A DNA stretch of 64,000 bases. Source: Gemmatimonadaceae bacterium (GTDB lineage: Bacteria; Gemmatimonadota; Gemmatimonadetes; Gemmatimonadales; Gemmatimonadaceae). The stretch is from positions 1-64,000 of the forward strand of contig JAICOJ010000007.1 of NCBI GenBank assembly GCA_025930755.1, given 5' to 3'. The notes under the pieces were generated by a model that had not been told where the DNA came from, searched no databases, and worked only from the letters and a program-made list of their open reading frames with translations. The position numbers and the translations under genes were made by a program. How positions within the stretch are numbered: position 1 is the first letter of the stretch; each line of letters starts with the position of its first letter. This document shows positions 34,001 to 40,277 of this stretch, piece by piece.

Positions 34001-34538
34001 CGAACAGCGCCCGCGCGCCGTGACGCAGGAACGCCGGACCAGCGAGGATCAGCACGATGACCGCGAGCAGCACCGCGCCGAGCACCGCGGATCCCCGTTG
34101 CAGCTCGCGTCGCTCGACACGCCGACCGCGCTCGACGGCGCGAAGGCGCGCCAGCGCCGCCGCAGCGACACCCTTCGCCAGCGCCTCCGATTGAGGCGCT
34201 CGCACCGATCGCATCTGGCGCTGCTCTACCGCACTGACGACGGCCGCGTCCAGGGTCGGCTCGTGCTCCTCCAGATAGAGCGCCACGCGCTGGTCGGGAA
34301 CGCGCCGCACGAGCGGCCGCACGAGAAACACCAGTGCGACGCCGAGGATGGCGACGTAGGCCATGACTCGCGCAACCAGAATCGATTGTGGAGTGAAGCC
34401 GAGTCGCTCCATGCCGAACGACGCGACCAGGAGCATCACCGCCGTCACGCCAATGACCCACGTGAGGCCGCGAAGCGCCAGTCTCAGCCGCCAGCGCCGG
34501 CGAACATCGCGAATGACCGACCCAAGCTCGTCATGCAT
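31098..34538 (-). CDS. DUF4175-like membrane-anchored coiled-coil protein
   Basis: A 1146-residue protein, last of the MoxR/vWA operon. Two membrane helices near the N-terminus (about 15-75) are followed by a beta-rich periplasmic part (about 150-480), then a long, very charged Arg/Glu/Gln-rich coiled-coil region, and a C-terminal head rich in helices (LRALESARVYDDAEELQRLQSA). A low-complexity QGQQ tract sits at about residue 975-1000. The layout matches DUF4175-type proteins found beside BatA/vWA genes; the function is unknown but probably structural, spanning the periplasm. ATG 34538 has GGGAGA 7 bp upstream; the longer track start overlaps the vWA gene. It overlaps that gene's stop by 8 bp. 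Confidence 0.82.
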   Translation of the reverse strand: MHDELGSVIRDVRRRWRLRLALRGLTWVIGVTAVMLLVASFGMERLGFTPQSILVARVMAYVAILGVALVFLVRPLVRRVPDQRVALYLEEHEPTLDAAVVSAVEQRQMRSVRAPQSEALAKGVAAAALARLRAVERGRRVERRELQRGSAVLGAVLLAVIVLILAGPAFLRHGARALFAPWRSAEAAMPYTVQVAPGDTTIPRGGDLEVHAHLGGFDAEEVTLVATRGTGDPERIAMPRGADSARFTIRLFDVDQQTEYYVEAGPVRSPAFRISVADLPSVKQIDLEYRYPDYTRLAPHHVEDGGDIAAVRATKVTVAITPTIATAAGRLVLDGKDTILLAPGDSGTLAGEITVSRSGFYKVELADAAGRYVPASLDYAIDMLEDGAPSVSITKPGRDAKVSSLEEVFIEARAEDDFGVQRLELVYSVNGGEQKKVSLHGGRGLKDVSAGHTLYLEEMTLEPGDVIAYFARATDADRAGAKTATTDIYFLEIRPFNREYRQSEQAGGAGSSRGDAAAGALSQRQREIIAATFKTVRDRAATSDKETRENISTILLSQGRLREQVATLEQRLQQRGVLGADSTMEKIAAELPQAIAAMKEAEERLARREASEALPHEQKALQHLQRAEAAYREVQVSFDGQPGGGGGGEQPNAEDLADLFELENDKLRNQYEQVERGEREQADRSVDEALERLRQLAARQQQEAERMRARAEQMSRSGTGGGSQRQLAQETEALARQLERLAREQSSQQMDEAARRLRDAANAMRRSATGQGDQSTAEAAAALRRLEEARRRLDEGRTSRLERDARDLVQRAERLAQEQRDVAKDVEELRAGDNRELGASTRLMQRKDAMANEVADIEARLDRMSAEARREQRDASRKLQEAANAIRETRLRERILFSKGVVQGGSPEYARSMEEQIGSSVEDVKKRIEEAAGAVREPSERRAGRALDQARDIARGLESLEERAREAEGPQGPQGQQGQQGQQGQQGQQGQQGQQGQQGEGGREGSPTASSGGGQGARVGGGRNLTPEQIRQFSREYRERRADAEALRRELSREGVDVSQLDRMIAQLRALESARVYDDAEELQRLQSAVVEGFKGFEFALRRAMEGDLTDRPLLGGTSDVPAEYRKMVEEYYKALARREAAAQKR
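31542..31620 (-). repeat. Nine-base tandem repeat encoding GQQ units
   Basis: CAGCAGGGG-type 9-bp units, about eight in a row, translate to QGQQGQQG within the DUF4175-like protein. The repeat is in frame and would tolerate unit loss or gain without a frameshift, so copy number may vary between strains. Assembly collapse is possible. Confidence 0.85.
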
Positions 34539-36627
34539 GGTCCATTCTCCCTTCGGCGAGCGCGACATCGAGGCGCGCCGAGCGTGACAGGCGATTCGAG
34601 AGCAGTGACTCCGCCGCGAGGAGGAGTAGCGCAACGACCAGCACGTACCACCACAAGGTCTGACGACGCTCCCGCTCGGCCAGACTCAACGTGGTCGTGG
34701 CGGCCGCGGTCGCGTCGACGGTGCCCACCGGCGATACCGCGCGAGAGAGCTCCTCGGGCGCAAAGGCGCCGAGCTCGGACTCGGCCGGGTCGGGATTGAC
34801 CGCGACCACGCGGCTCGCCGCAACGGCGTCGGCGTCGCGAATCTCGTAGAAGCCCTGCTCGCGAAGGGGGAGGGAACGCAGCGAGTCATCTTCCGTCCAC
34901 CGCGTGCGCTCTCCCGATGGTGCGACGGCGACCAGCGCCTCGCCCCGTCGCGCGTCCGAGAGTGCGAGCACCTGACCCACCGTCTCCCACGGACGCTGCG
35001 GCGTCCACCCCGCCGCGTGCCTCACGAGTGACTGCACCAGCGGCAGGAACACCGGCTGCACCGGCAGATCGTTCCAGTATCCATCGAACGTCGAGCCGAA
35101 GACGAGGACGCTCCCCTCGCCGACCCGCCGCTCGGCGAGCGCGACACTCCCGTCGTCGAAGCGCGCGAGCACCGCGTCGGTCGCCGTTGGCGACAGCGAG
35201 CGGTAGCGCAGATACCGGGCGCTGGTGAAGTCGCCGCTGCGCGTGCCGCGGAAGCTCTCGAGCGCCGGGTGGTTTCGATCGAGCGAGCCCATGGAGCCGC
35301 CGCGCTCCGCGGAGCGGTCGATGATTTCCCCGACCGTGCCCGGGATGAGCTCGGCGGCACCGCTCCAGGCTCGCGTGCTGCTGTTCTCACCCAGCGCGAC
35401 GATGAGCCCGCCGCCACCGCGCACCAGCGCGCGGATGCGATCGCCGACCGCTCCGGCCGGCATGCCCACGCCGTGCAGGATGACGACGCGCGCGTCATCG
35501 ACGTCCGCCGCCGTCACGCGATCGGACCGCCGTTGCACGACGCGGAACGTGGGGCGATCGCCGATGCCGAGCGCGCGCGGCAGGAACATGGTTCGTCCCG
35601 CAGGGGAGCCCGGACTCTCGACGATCAGTACGCTGACGACCTGTGCCCGCGCGATGACGAAGTGAAAGACGTCATCGACCGCAAGCTTATCGTCGCTCGA
35701 GGTAACCCGTACCGTGCCTCGGGTCGTTGCCTCGGGAACAGCGACCGACGCGAACGTCACCGACGTCGCACCGCTCGCCGGAAGCGCCGCGCGCTTCGCT
35801 TCGATCTCGCGCCCATTGAGCTCGAGCGTCACGCGCGCGTCAGGAACGGGGCGTTGTCCCTTTCGGGCGAGGCGCGCCGCGACGACCGCACGGTCGACGC
35901 CGTCGCGCGCGTCACGAGTGACGTCGACGCCGGTCACCAGCGTATTGGCGGTGGTCGAGTCGCCGACGTCGACCGTCGTCAGCGATGCCGGCGCCGCCAG
36001 CCGCGGCAGCTCCTGACCATCCCACCCCGCGCGCTGGAAGTCGCTGATCACGACCACCTCGCGACGCGGACGCTCGGCGCGGTCCATGAGCTGCTGCGCC
36101 ACGGAGAGCGCCGGAGCATAACGGGTAGCGCCGGCGCCCGGACGCGCCTCCTCGAGCGCGGCGCGCACGAGGGCGACGTCGCTCGTGGGCCCCGCGGCGG
36201 CGGTCGCCTCGTGATCGAAGAGCACGAGCGTCGCGCGATCGGCGGCGCTGAGACCGGCGATCGCACGCTCCGCCGCGGCGGTCGCGCGCGACCAGCGATC
36301 GCCATAGCCCATGCTGTACGAGCGGTCGAGCAGCACGACGAGCTCGCGTGGTCCGCCCGCGGCGTTCGCGGTCTGGGACTCGCGGTCGAAGAAGGGGCGC
36401 GCAAACGCCAGCGCCAGCAGGATCAGCGCCAGGCAGCGCAGTGCAAAGAGGGCCCAGTGCCGAATGCGCTGGCGCCGCACCGAGCGGAACGGCACGCGTC
36501 GCAGGAACATGAGCGACGGGAACGCAACAGCGTTCTGCCGCTCACGATTCACGAGGTGCACGATAATCGGCACCGCCACCGCGAGGAGGCCGACCAGGAA
36601 GAGCGGAGCGAGGAAGGTGAGACTCAT
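34531..36627 (-). CDS. BatA-like vWA membrane protein
   Basis: A 698-residue membrane protein starting with the BatA N-terminal pattern (FLAPLFLVGLLAVAVPIIVHLVNRER), a second helix, then a von Willebrand factor A domain with MIDAS motif DRSYSMG and VVISDFQRAGW. The middle is beta-rich and followed by a domain like class I glutamine amidotransferase (VVILHGVGMPAGAV... GGGGLIVALGENSSTR); a final helix lies at about 665-685. It overlaps DUF58 by 4 bp. In known MoxR systems the vWA proteins are clients or adaptors of the AAA+ protein. Confidence 0.88.
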   Translation of the reverse strand: MSLTFLAPLFLVGLLAVAVPIIVHLVNRERQNAVAFPSLMFLRRVPFRSVRRQRIRHWALFALRCLALILLALAFARPFFDRESQTANAAGGPRELVVLLDRSYSMGYGDRWSRATAAAERAIAGLSAADRATLVLFDHEATAAAGPTSDVALVRAALEEARPGAGATRYAPALSVAQQLMDRAERPRREVVVISDFQRAGWDGQELPRLAAPASLTTVDVGDSTTANTLVTGVDVTRDARDGVDRAVVAARLARKGQRPVPDARVTLELNGREIEAKRAALPASGATSVTFASVAVPEATTRGTVRVTSSDDKLAVDDVFHFVIARAQVVSVLIVESPGSPAGRTMFLPRALGIGDRPTFRVVQRRSDRVTAADVDDARVVILHGVGMPAGAVGDRIRALVRGGGGLIVALGENSSTRAWSGAAELIPGTVGEIIDRSAERGGSMGSLDRNHPALESFRGTRSGDFTSARYLRYRSLSPTATDAVLARFDDGSVALAERRVGEGSVLVFGSTFDGYWNDLPVQPVFLPLVQSLVRHAAGWTPQRPWETVGQVLALSDARRGEALVAVAPSGERTRWTEDDSLRSLPLREQGFYEIRDADAVAASRVVAVNPDPAESELGAFAPEELSRAVSPVGTVDATAAATTTLSLAERERRQTLWWYVLVVALLLLAAESLLSNRLSRSARLDVALAEGRMDHA

Positions 36628-37544
36628 CGCGTGCGGCTCAGGCGCTGGCGGTCGGCGAGATACGCGAACAGTGCGTGATCGAGCGGCTGCGCGGTGTTGA
36701 AGAGCGCGTAGTCGATGCGCTCCTCGCGCATCAGGCGCGCGAGCGTCGCCGTATGCTCCTGGACGAGGGTGCGATACTGCTCGCGCAGCAGGCTCGGCAC
36801 GACGGGAATCGCTTCCCCGGTCTCCATGTCCTCGAAGTTGGCGGCATGGTCGAACGGCAGCTCGAGCTCGGCGGGATCGAGCACCTGCAGCACGATGAGG
36901 TCGTTCCCGCGGTTGCGCAAACGCGCGACGGCACGCACGACCCGCTCCGGCTCATCGTACAGGTCCGAGATGATCACCACGATCTGCCGGCGACGGGCAT
37001 GCTCGGCGACGGCGCGCAGCGCCGCATCGATGTTGCTCTGGCCCTCCGGCTTCGCGCGCGCGATCGTCTGGAGCACGATCGGGAGGTGCTTGGCGGCGGG
37101 CGGCACGTAGTCGACGATCGTGTTCTCGAACGTCGCGAGCCCGACGCGATCGCGCTGGCGGCTCGAAAAGTAGCCGAGGCAGGACGCGAGGTACTTCGCG
37201 TACTGGAGCTTGGAGATGCCGCTGCTCGCGAAGCCCATCGACGCCGAGACGTCGAGCAGCAGCAGGAGATTGGTGTTGGTGTCGGCCTCGAACTCCTTGA
37301 CGAAGTAGCGGTCGCTGCGGCCGAACAGCCGCCAGTCGATGCGCCGCAGGTCGTCGCCGGGCATGTACGCGCGATGCTCGGCGAAGTCCATCGACGCGCC
37401 GAGGTTGGGCGAGCGATGCAGACCATTGATGAAGCCTTCCACCACGGTCCTCGCCAGCAGCTCGAGGCTGTCGATCTTCGCCAGCGCCTTGGGATCGATG
37501 AAGCTCGTTCCCGCGGCGACGCCCGTCGTCCGGCCGATGTGCAT
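36624..37544 (-). CDS. DUF58 (vWA-like) protein of the MoxR operon
   Basis: A 306-residue soluble protein with the DUF58 signature RAYMPGDDLRRIDWRLFGRSD, then a vWA-like fold with LLLDVSASMG as the metal-ion-dependent adhesion site. DUF58 proteins are nearly always encoded next to MoxR AAA+ ATPases and are thought to be partners in maturing or assembling other proteins. The gene lies 6 bp after the MoxR gene and overlaps the BatA-like gene by 4 bp (ATGA), so expression is tightly linked. There is no membrane segment, unlike some DUF58 proteins. Confidence 0.92.
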   Translation of the reverse strand: MHIGRTTGVAAGTSFIDPKALAKIDSLELLARTVVEGFINGLHRSPNLGASMDFAEHRAYMPGDDLRRIDWRLFGRSDRYFVKEFEADTNTNLLLLLDVSASMGFASSGISKLQYAKYLASCLGYFSSRQRDRVGLATFENTIVDYVPPAAKHLPIVLQTIARAKPEGQSNIDAALRAVAEHARRRQIVVIISDLYDEPERVVRAVARLRNRGNDLIVLQVLDPAELELPFDHAANFEDMETGEAIPVVPSLLREQYRTLVQEHTATLARLMREERIDYALFNTAQPLDHALFAYLADRQRLSRTR

Positions 37545-37550
37545 CCTGCG

Positions 37551-38582
37551 TTACATCCCTGAGCGCGGGGTGGGGACGGTGCGAACCAGCTGCTCGATGA
37601 GCTGATCGGTCGTCACCCGCTCCGACTGCGCGTTGAAGTTCGTGATGATGCGGTGCCGCATGACGGGGCCGGCCAGCGCGCGAACGTCCTCGAAGCCGAC
37701 GTGGTAGCGTCCGTTCATGAGCGCCCGCGCCTTGCCGCCGAGGATGAGATATTGCGCCGCGCGCACCGACGTGCCGTAGGCGACCCACTTCTTGATGAAG
37801 TCGGGCGCGTCCTTCGACGTCGGCCGACTCATGCGCGCGAGCGTGACCGCATAACGCGCGACCGCGTCGGACACCGGCACCTTGCGGACCAGCTGCTGGA
37901 AGGCGATCAGATCGCTGGCCGACACCGCACGGCGCGGCCCTGCGCCGGCGATCGAGGTCGTCGTCTGCACGACCTCGACCTCCTGGTCCTCGTCGAGATA
38001 GTCGATCACGATCTCGAACATGAACCGGTCGAGCTGCGCCTCGGGAAGGGGATACGTTCCCTCGAGCTCAATGGGATTCTGCGTCGCGAAGACGAAGAAC
38101 GGCTCCTCGAGCGTGTAGGTGCGTCCCTGAATGGTGACGCGATGCTCCTGCATCGCTTCGAGCAGCGCCGACTGCGTCTTGGGTGGCGTGCGGTTGATCT
38201 CGTCGGCGAGAACGACGTTGGCGAAGATCGGTCCGGGCATGAAGACCATCTGCCGCCGCCCCGTCGTCGGATCTTCCTGAATGAGGTCCGTGCCGGTGAT
38301 GTCCGACGGCATGAGGTCGGGTGTGAACTGGATGCGCGAGAACTTGAGATCCAGCGCCTGCGCGATGGTGTGGATGAGGAGCGTCTTCGCCAGCCCCGGC
38401 ACGCCCACGATGAGGCAGTTGCCCCCCGCGAAGAGCGCGGTGAGCACCTGCTCGATCACCGCCTCCTGGCCGATGATGCGCGTGCGGAGCTCGGTAATGA
38501 TCTGGTCGCGACCTGCCTTGAGGCGCGTCGCGAGGTCGATATCCGGAGTGGTGGAGAGCTCGGGGGACTGGAGCGAAGTCAT
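37551..38582 (-). CDS. MoxR family AAA+ ATPase
   Basis: A 343-residue MoxR-type ATPase. Walker A is GVPGLAKT (about 60-67), Walker B and the adjacent sensor region read VVLADEINRTPPKTQSALLEAMQEHRVTI, and FVFATQNPIELEGTYPLPEAQLDRF is the typical MoxR core; the lid domain ends the protein. MoxR proteins act as chaperone-like remodellers for vWA partners, here DUF58 and the BatA-like protein. The ATG is only about 6 bp from the inner end of a family B repeat and has no recognisable Shine-Dalgarno. Confidence 0.95.
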   Translation of the reverse strand: MTSLQSPELSTTPDIDLATRLKAGRDQIITELRTRIIGQEAVIEQVLTALFAGGNCLIVGVPGLAKTLLIHTIAQALDLKFSRIQFTPDLMPSDITGTDLIQEDPTTGRRQMVFMPGPIFANVVLADEINRTPPKTQSALLEAMQEHRVTIQGRTYTLEEPFFVFATQNPIELEGTYPLPEAQLDRFMFEIVIDYLDEDQEVEVVQTTTSIAGAGPRRAVSASDLIAFQQLVRKVPVSDAVARYAVTLARMSRPTSKDAPDFIKKWVAYGTSVRAAQYLILGGKARALMNGRYHVGFEDVRALAGPVMRHRIITNFNAQSERVTTDQLIEQLVRTVPTPRSGM

Positions 38583-38587
38583 TTGAA

Positions 38588-38698
38588 AAGGTGTCAGGAG
38601 TCAGGAATCAGGGGTCAGGGGGTGTCAGGGGTGAGGACCTGGGGTTCCCTGATTCCTGGAACCCCCTGATCCCTGACTCCTGACTCCTGACACCTAGG
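38588..38698. repeat. Inverted AGGAGTC heptamer array (family B)
   Basis: The left arm reads GTGTCAGGAGTCAGGAATCAGGGG and the right arm CCCTGATCCCTGACTCCTGACTCCTGACACC, making an approximately 35-bp inverted repeat around a short centre. It fills almost all of the gap between the second DUF4159 gene and moxR, the only real gap inside an operon otherwise joined by overlaps or a few bases. Confidence 0.9.
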
Positions 38699-38706
38699 GA
38701 TGAGGG

Positions 38707-39510
38707 TCATCTCGTCATCCCGTAGATGATGTAATTCACCGCCAGCTTGTACGCGTCATTCGTGATGTTCACCGGCCACCATCCGTGGCCCGACCATTCC
38801 ATGTAGTCGCCAATGTCGTTGTTGTAGTTGATCACGACCATCAGCGGCTTCGACGGATCGTTGTCCTCGTGGATTCCCAGAAACTCGGCGGTGAGGTTCG
38901 CGTTGTGCGGATACTTCATGTCGAGCGACGGGATCCGGAAGAACACATCGAAGATCGGATGCGTGACGTCCAGACGGTCGATGCGCGCCTCCGGCAGCAC
39001 CCGGCGGATCTGCGCCTCGAAGTTCAGCCACTCGCTCCGCATGAAGTCGTCGACGATGAGAAAGCCGCCTTTCATTAGATAGCGCCGCAGCCCCTCGACC
39101 TCCGCCTCCGACGGGTGCCAGTAGCCCGGCTCGGAGAGATACGCCACCGGATAGCGCAACAGCTCCGGATCGTCGAACGTGTGGATGTTGCTCCCCTCGA
39201 CGTGCGCGCGCAGCGTCGTGAGCTCGCGCATCATCGTGAGCAGGTTGCGCTCCATCTGCGGATAGTCGAACTCCCATCCACTCCTCCCGTACACCGTGTA
39301 ACGAATGCGGGCGAAGGTGAACCGCCCGTCGTACGGCAGGTTCGGCTCGAGGGCCATCCCGAAGCCACCGTTCCGCCATCGGCCGCGTTGTGCCTGCGCC
39401 GTCTCAGCACCCATCACGAGCGCCGCCACCAGCACGCAGCACGCAGTACGCAGTACGCAGCACGCAGTACGCACTTCGCAGTTCGCAGTTCGCAGTTTGC
39501 AGCTCCTCAA
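38707..39510 (-). CDS. DUF4159 protein with repeat-derived signal peptide
   Basis: A 267-residue exported DUF4159 protein. The domain has the family features FTFARIRYTVYG, the repeated LTTLRAHVEG region, GGFLIVDDFM, THPIFDVFF and VVINYNNDIGDYMEWS. Its N-terminus is unusual: residues 5-27 (LRTANCEVRTACCVLRTACCV) are a 7-residue repeat, the translation of a 21-bp period made of three GCAGTTC-type heptamers. They blend into a short hydrophobic stretch VLVAALVMG that looks like the end of a signal peptide ending ETAQAQ. The start overlaps the upstream DUF4159 gene by 4 bp. GTG codons inside the hydrophobic stretch are less likely alternatives. The domain is a glutamine amidotransferase-like fold, probably not an enzyme. 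Confidence 0.87.
   Translation of the reverse strand: MRSCKLRTANCEVRTACCVLRTACCVLVAALVMGAETAQAQRGRWRNGGFGMALEPNLPYDGRFTFARIRYTVYGRSGWEFDYPQMERNLLTMMRELTTLRAHVEGSNIHTFDDPELLRYPVAYLSEPGYWHPSEAEVEGLRRYLMKGGFLIVDDFMRSEWLNFEAQIRRVLPEARIDRLDVTHPIFDVFFRIPSLDMKYPHNANLTAEFLGIHEDNDPSKPLMVVINYNNDIGDYMEWSGHGWWPVNITNDAYKLAVNYIIYGMTR
39431..39502 (-). repeat. GCAGTTC-type heptamer array inside the DUF4159 gene (family C)
   Basis: About ten direct 7-bp units of the form GCAGTAC, GCAGCAC or GCAGTTC. They lie in the first 80 bp of the second DUF4159 gene and are translated. Only one arm is seen here, unlike the copy at 47405. Confidence 0.9.
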
Positions 39511-40277
39511 TGAGTCAACGCATACATGAGGTAATTCACCCCAAGCTTGTACGCTTCATTGGAGAGCTCGATCGGCACGAACCCCGCGTCCGACCACTCC
39601 CAGTAATCGCCAATGTCGTTGTTGTAGTTCACGATCACCATCAACCGCTTGGACGGATCGTTGTCCTCGAAGATCCCGTAAAACTCCGATGGGTGGCCGA
39701 AGTAGGGATGGCGATAGTCGAGCGTCGTGATGTGAAAGAACGAGTCGAAGATCGGGTGCGATGTGTCCAGTCGAACGAGGCGAGCCTGCGGTAACACCTT
39801 GAGCATCTGCGACTCGAAGTTGAACCAGTGCTCGCCAAAGAAGTCGTCGAAGATCAGGAAGCCGCCCTTCTGCAAATACGTGCGCAGTCCGGTGGCCTCG
39901 GCATCGGACAGCGTCCAGAAGCCCGGCTCCGACAGATAGGCGATCGGGAAGCGGTGCAGCTCCGGATCGTCCGCGGTGAACACGTTGCCACCGTTCATGA
40001 ACGGCTCGATCGAGCTCAGCTCCTTCACGATCTTCATCAGGTTCCGCTCGGCCCGGGGGAAGTCGTGATCCCACTTGAGATCGCGACGCCATCCCCCCTC
40101 GCCGCCGAGTGGCTCGAACTTGATGCGGGCGAAGGTGAAGCGTCCGCTGTAGGGCGTGTTGCCCGTGAACGGCGCCTCGTCGCGATCCCGCCGCCCACCC
40201 CCACGCATCTCCTGCGCGGCCAGCGTTGCGGCACAGAGCAGCGCGACGGCGACGGCGGACCTCGTGAACCGGCTCAT
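39507..40277 (-). CDS. DUF4159 protein (first copy)
   Basis: A 256-residue exported protein with signal peptide (about 1-21, ending ATLAAQ) and the same DUF4159 features as the next gene (FTFARIKFEPL, FLIFDDFFGEHWFNFE, THPIFDSFFHI, VNYNNDIGDYWEWSDAGFVPI). The two are clear tandem paralogues. It has a charged linker GGGRRDRDEAP after the signal. It overlaps both the TPR/gluzincin gene before it and its paralogue after it by 4 bp. DUF4159 proteins regularly accompany MoxR-vWA clusters; a glutamine amidotransferase-like fold suggests ligand binding, but no activity is known. Confidence 0.9.
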   Translation of the reverse strand: MSRFTRSAVAVALLCAATLAAQEMRGGGRRDRDEAPFTGNTPYSGRFTFARIKFEPLGGEGGWRRDLKWDHDFPRAERNLMKIVKELSSIEPFMNGGNVFTADDPELHRFPIAYLSEPGFWTLSDAEATGLRTYLQKGGFLIFDDFFGEHWFNFESQMLKVLPQARLVRLDTSHPIFDSFFHITTLDYRHPYFGHPSEFYGIFEDNDPSKRLMVIVNYNNDIGDYWEWSDAGFVPIELSNEAYKLGVNYLMYALTH

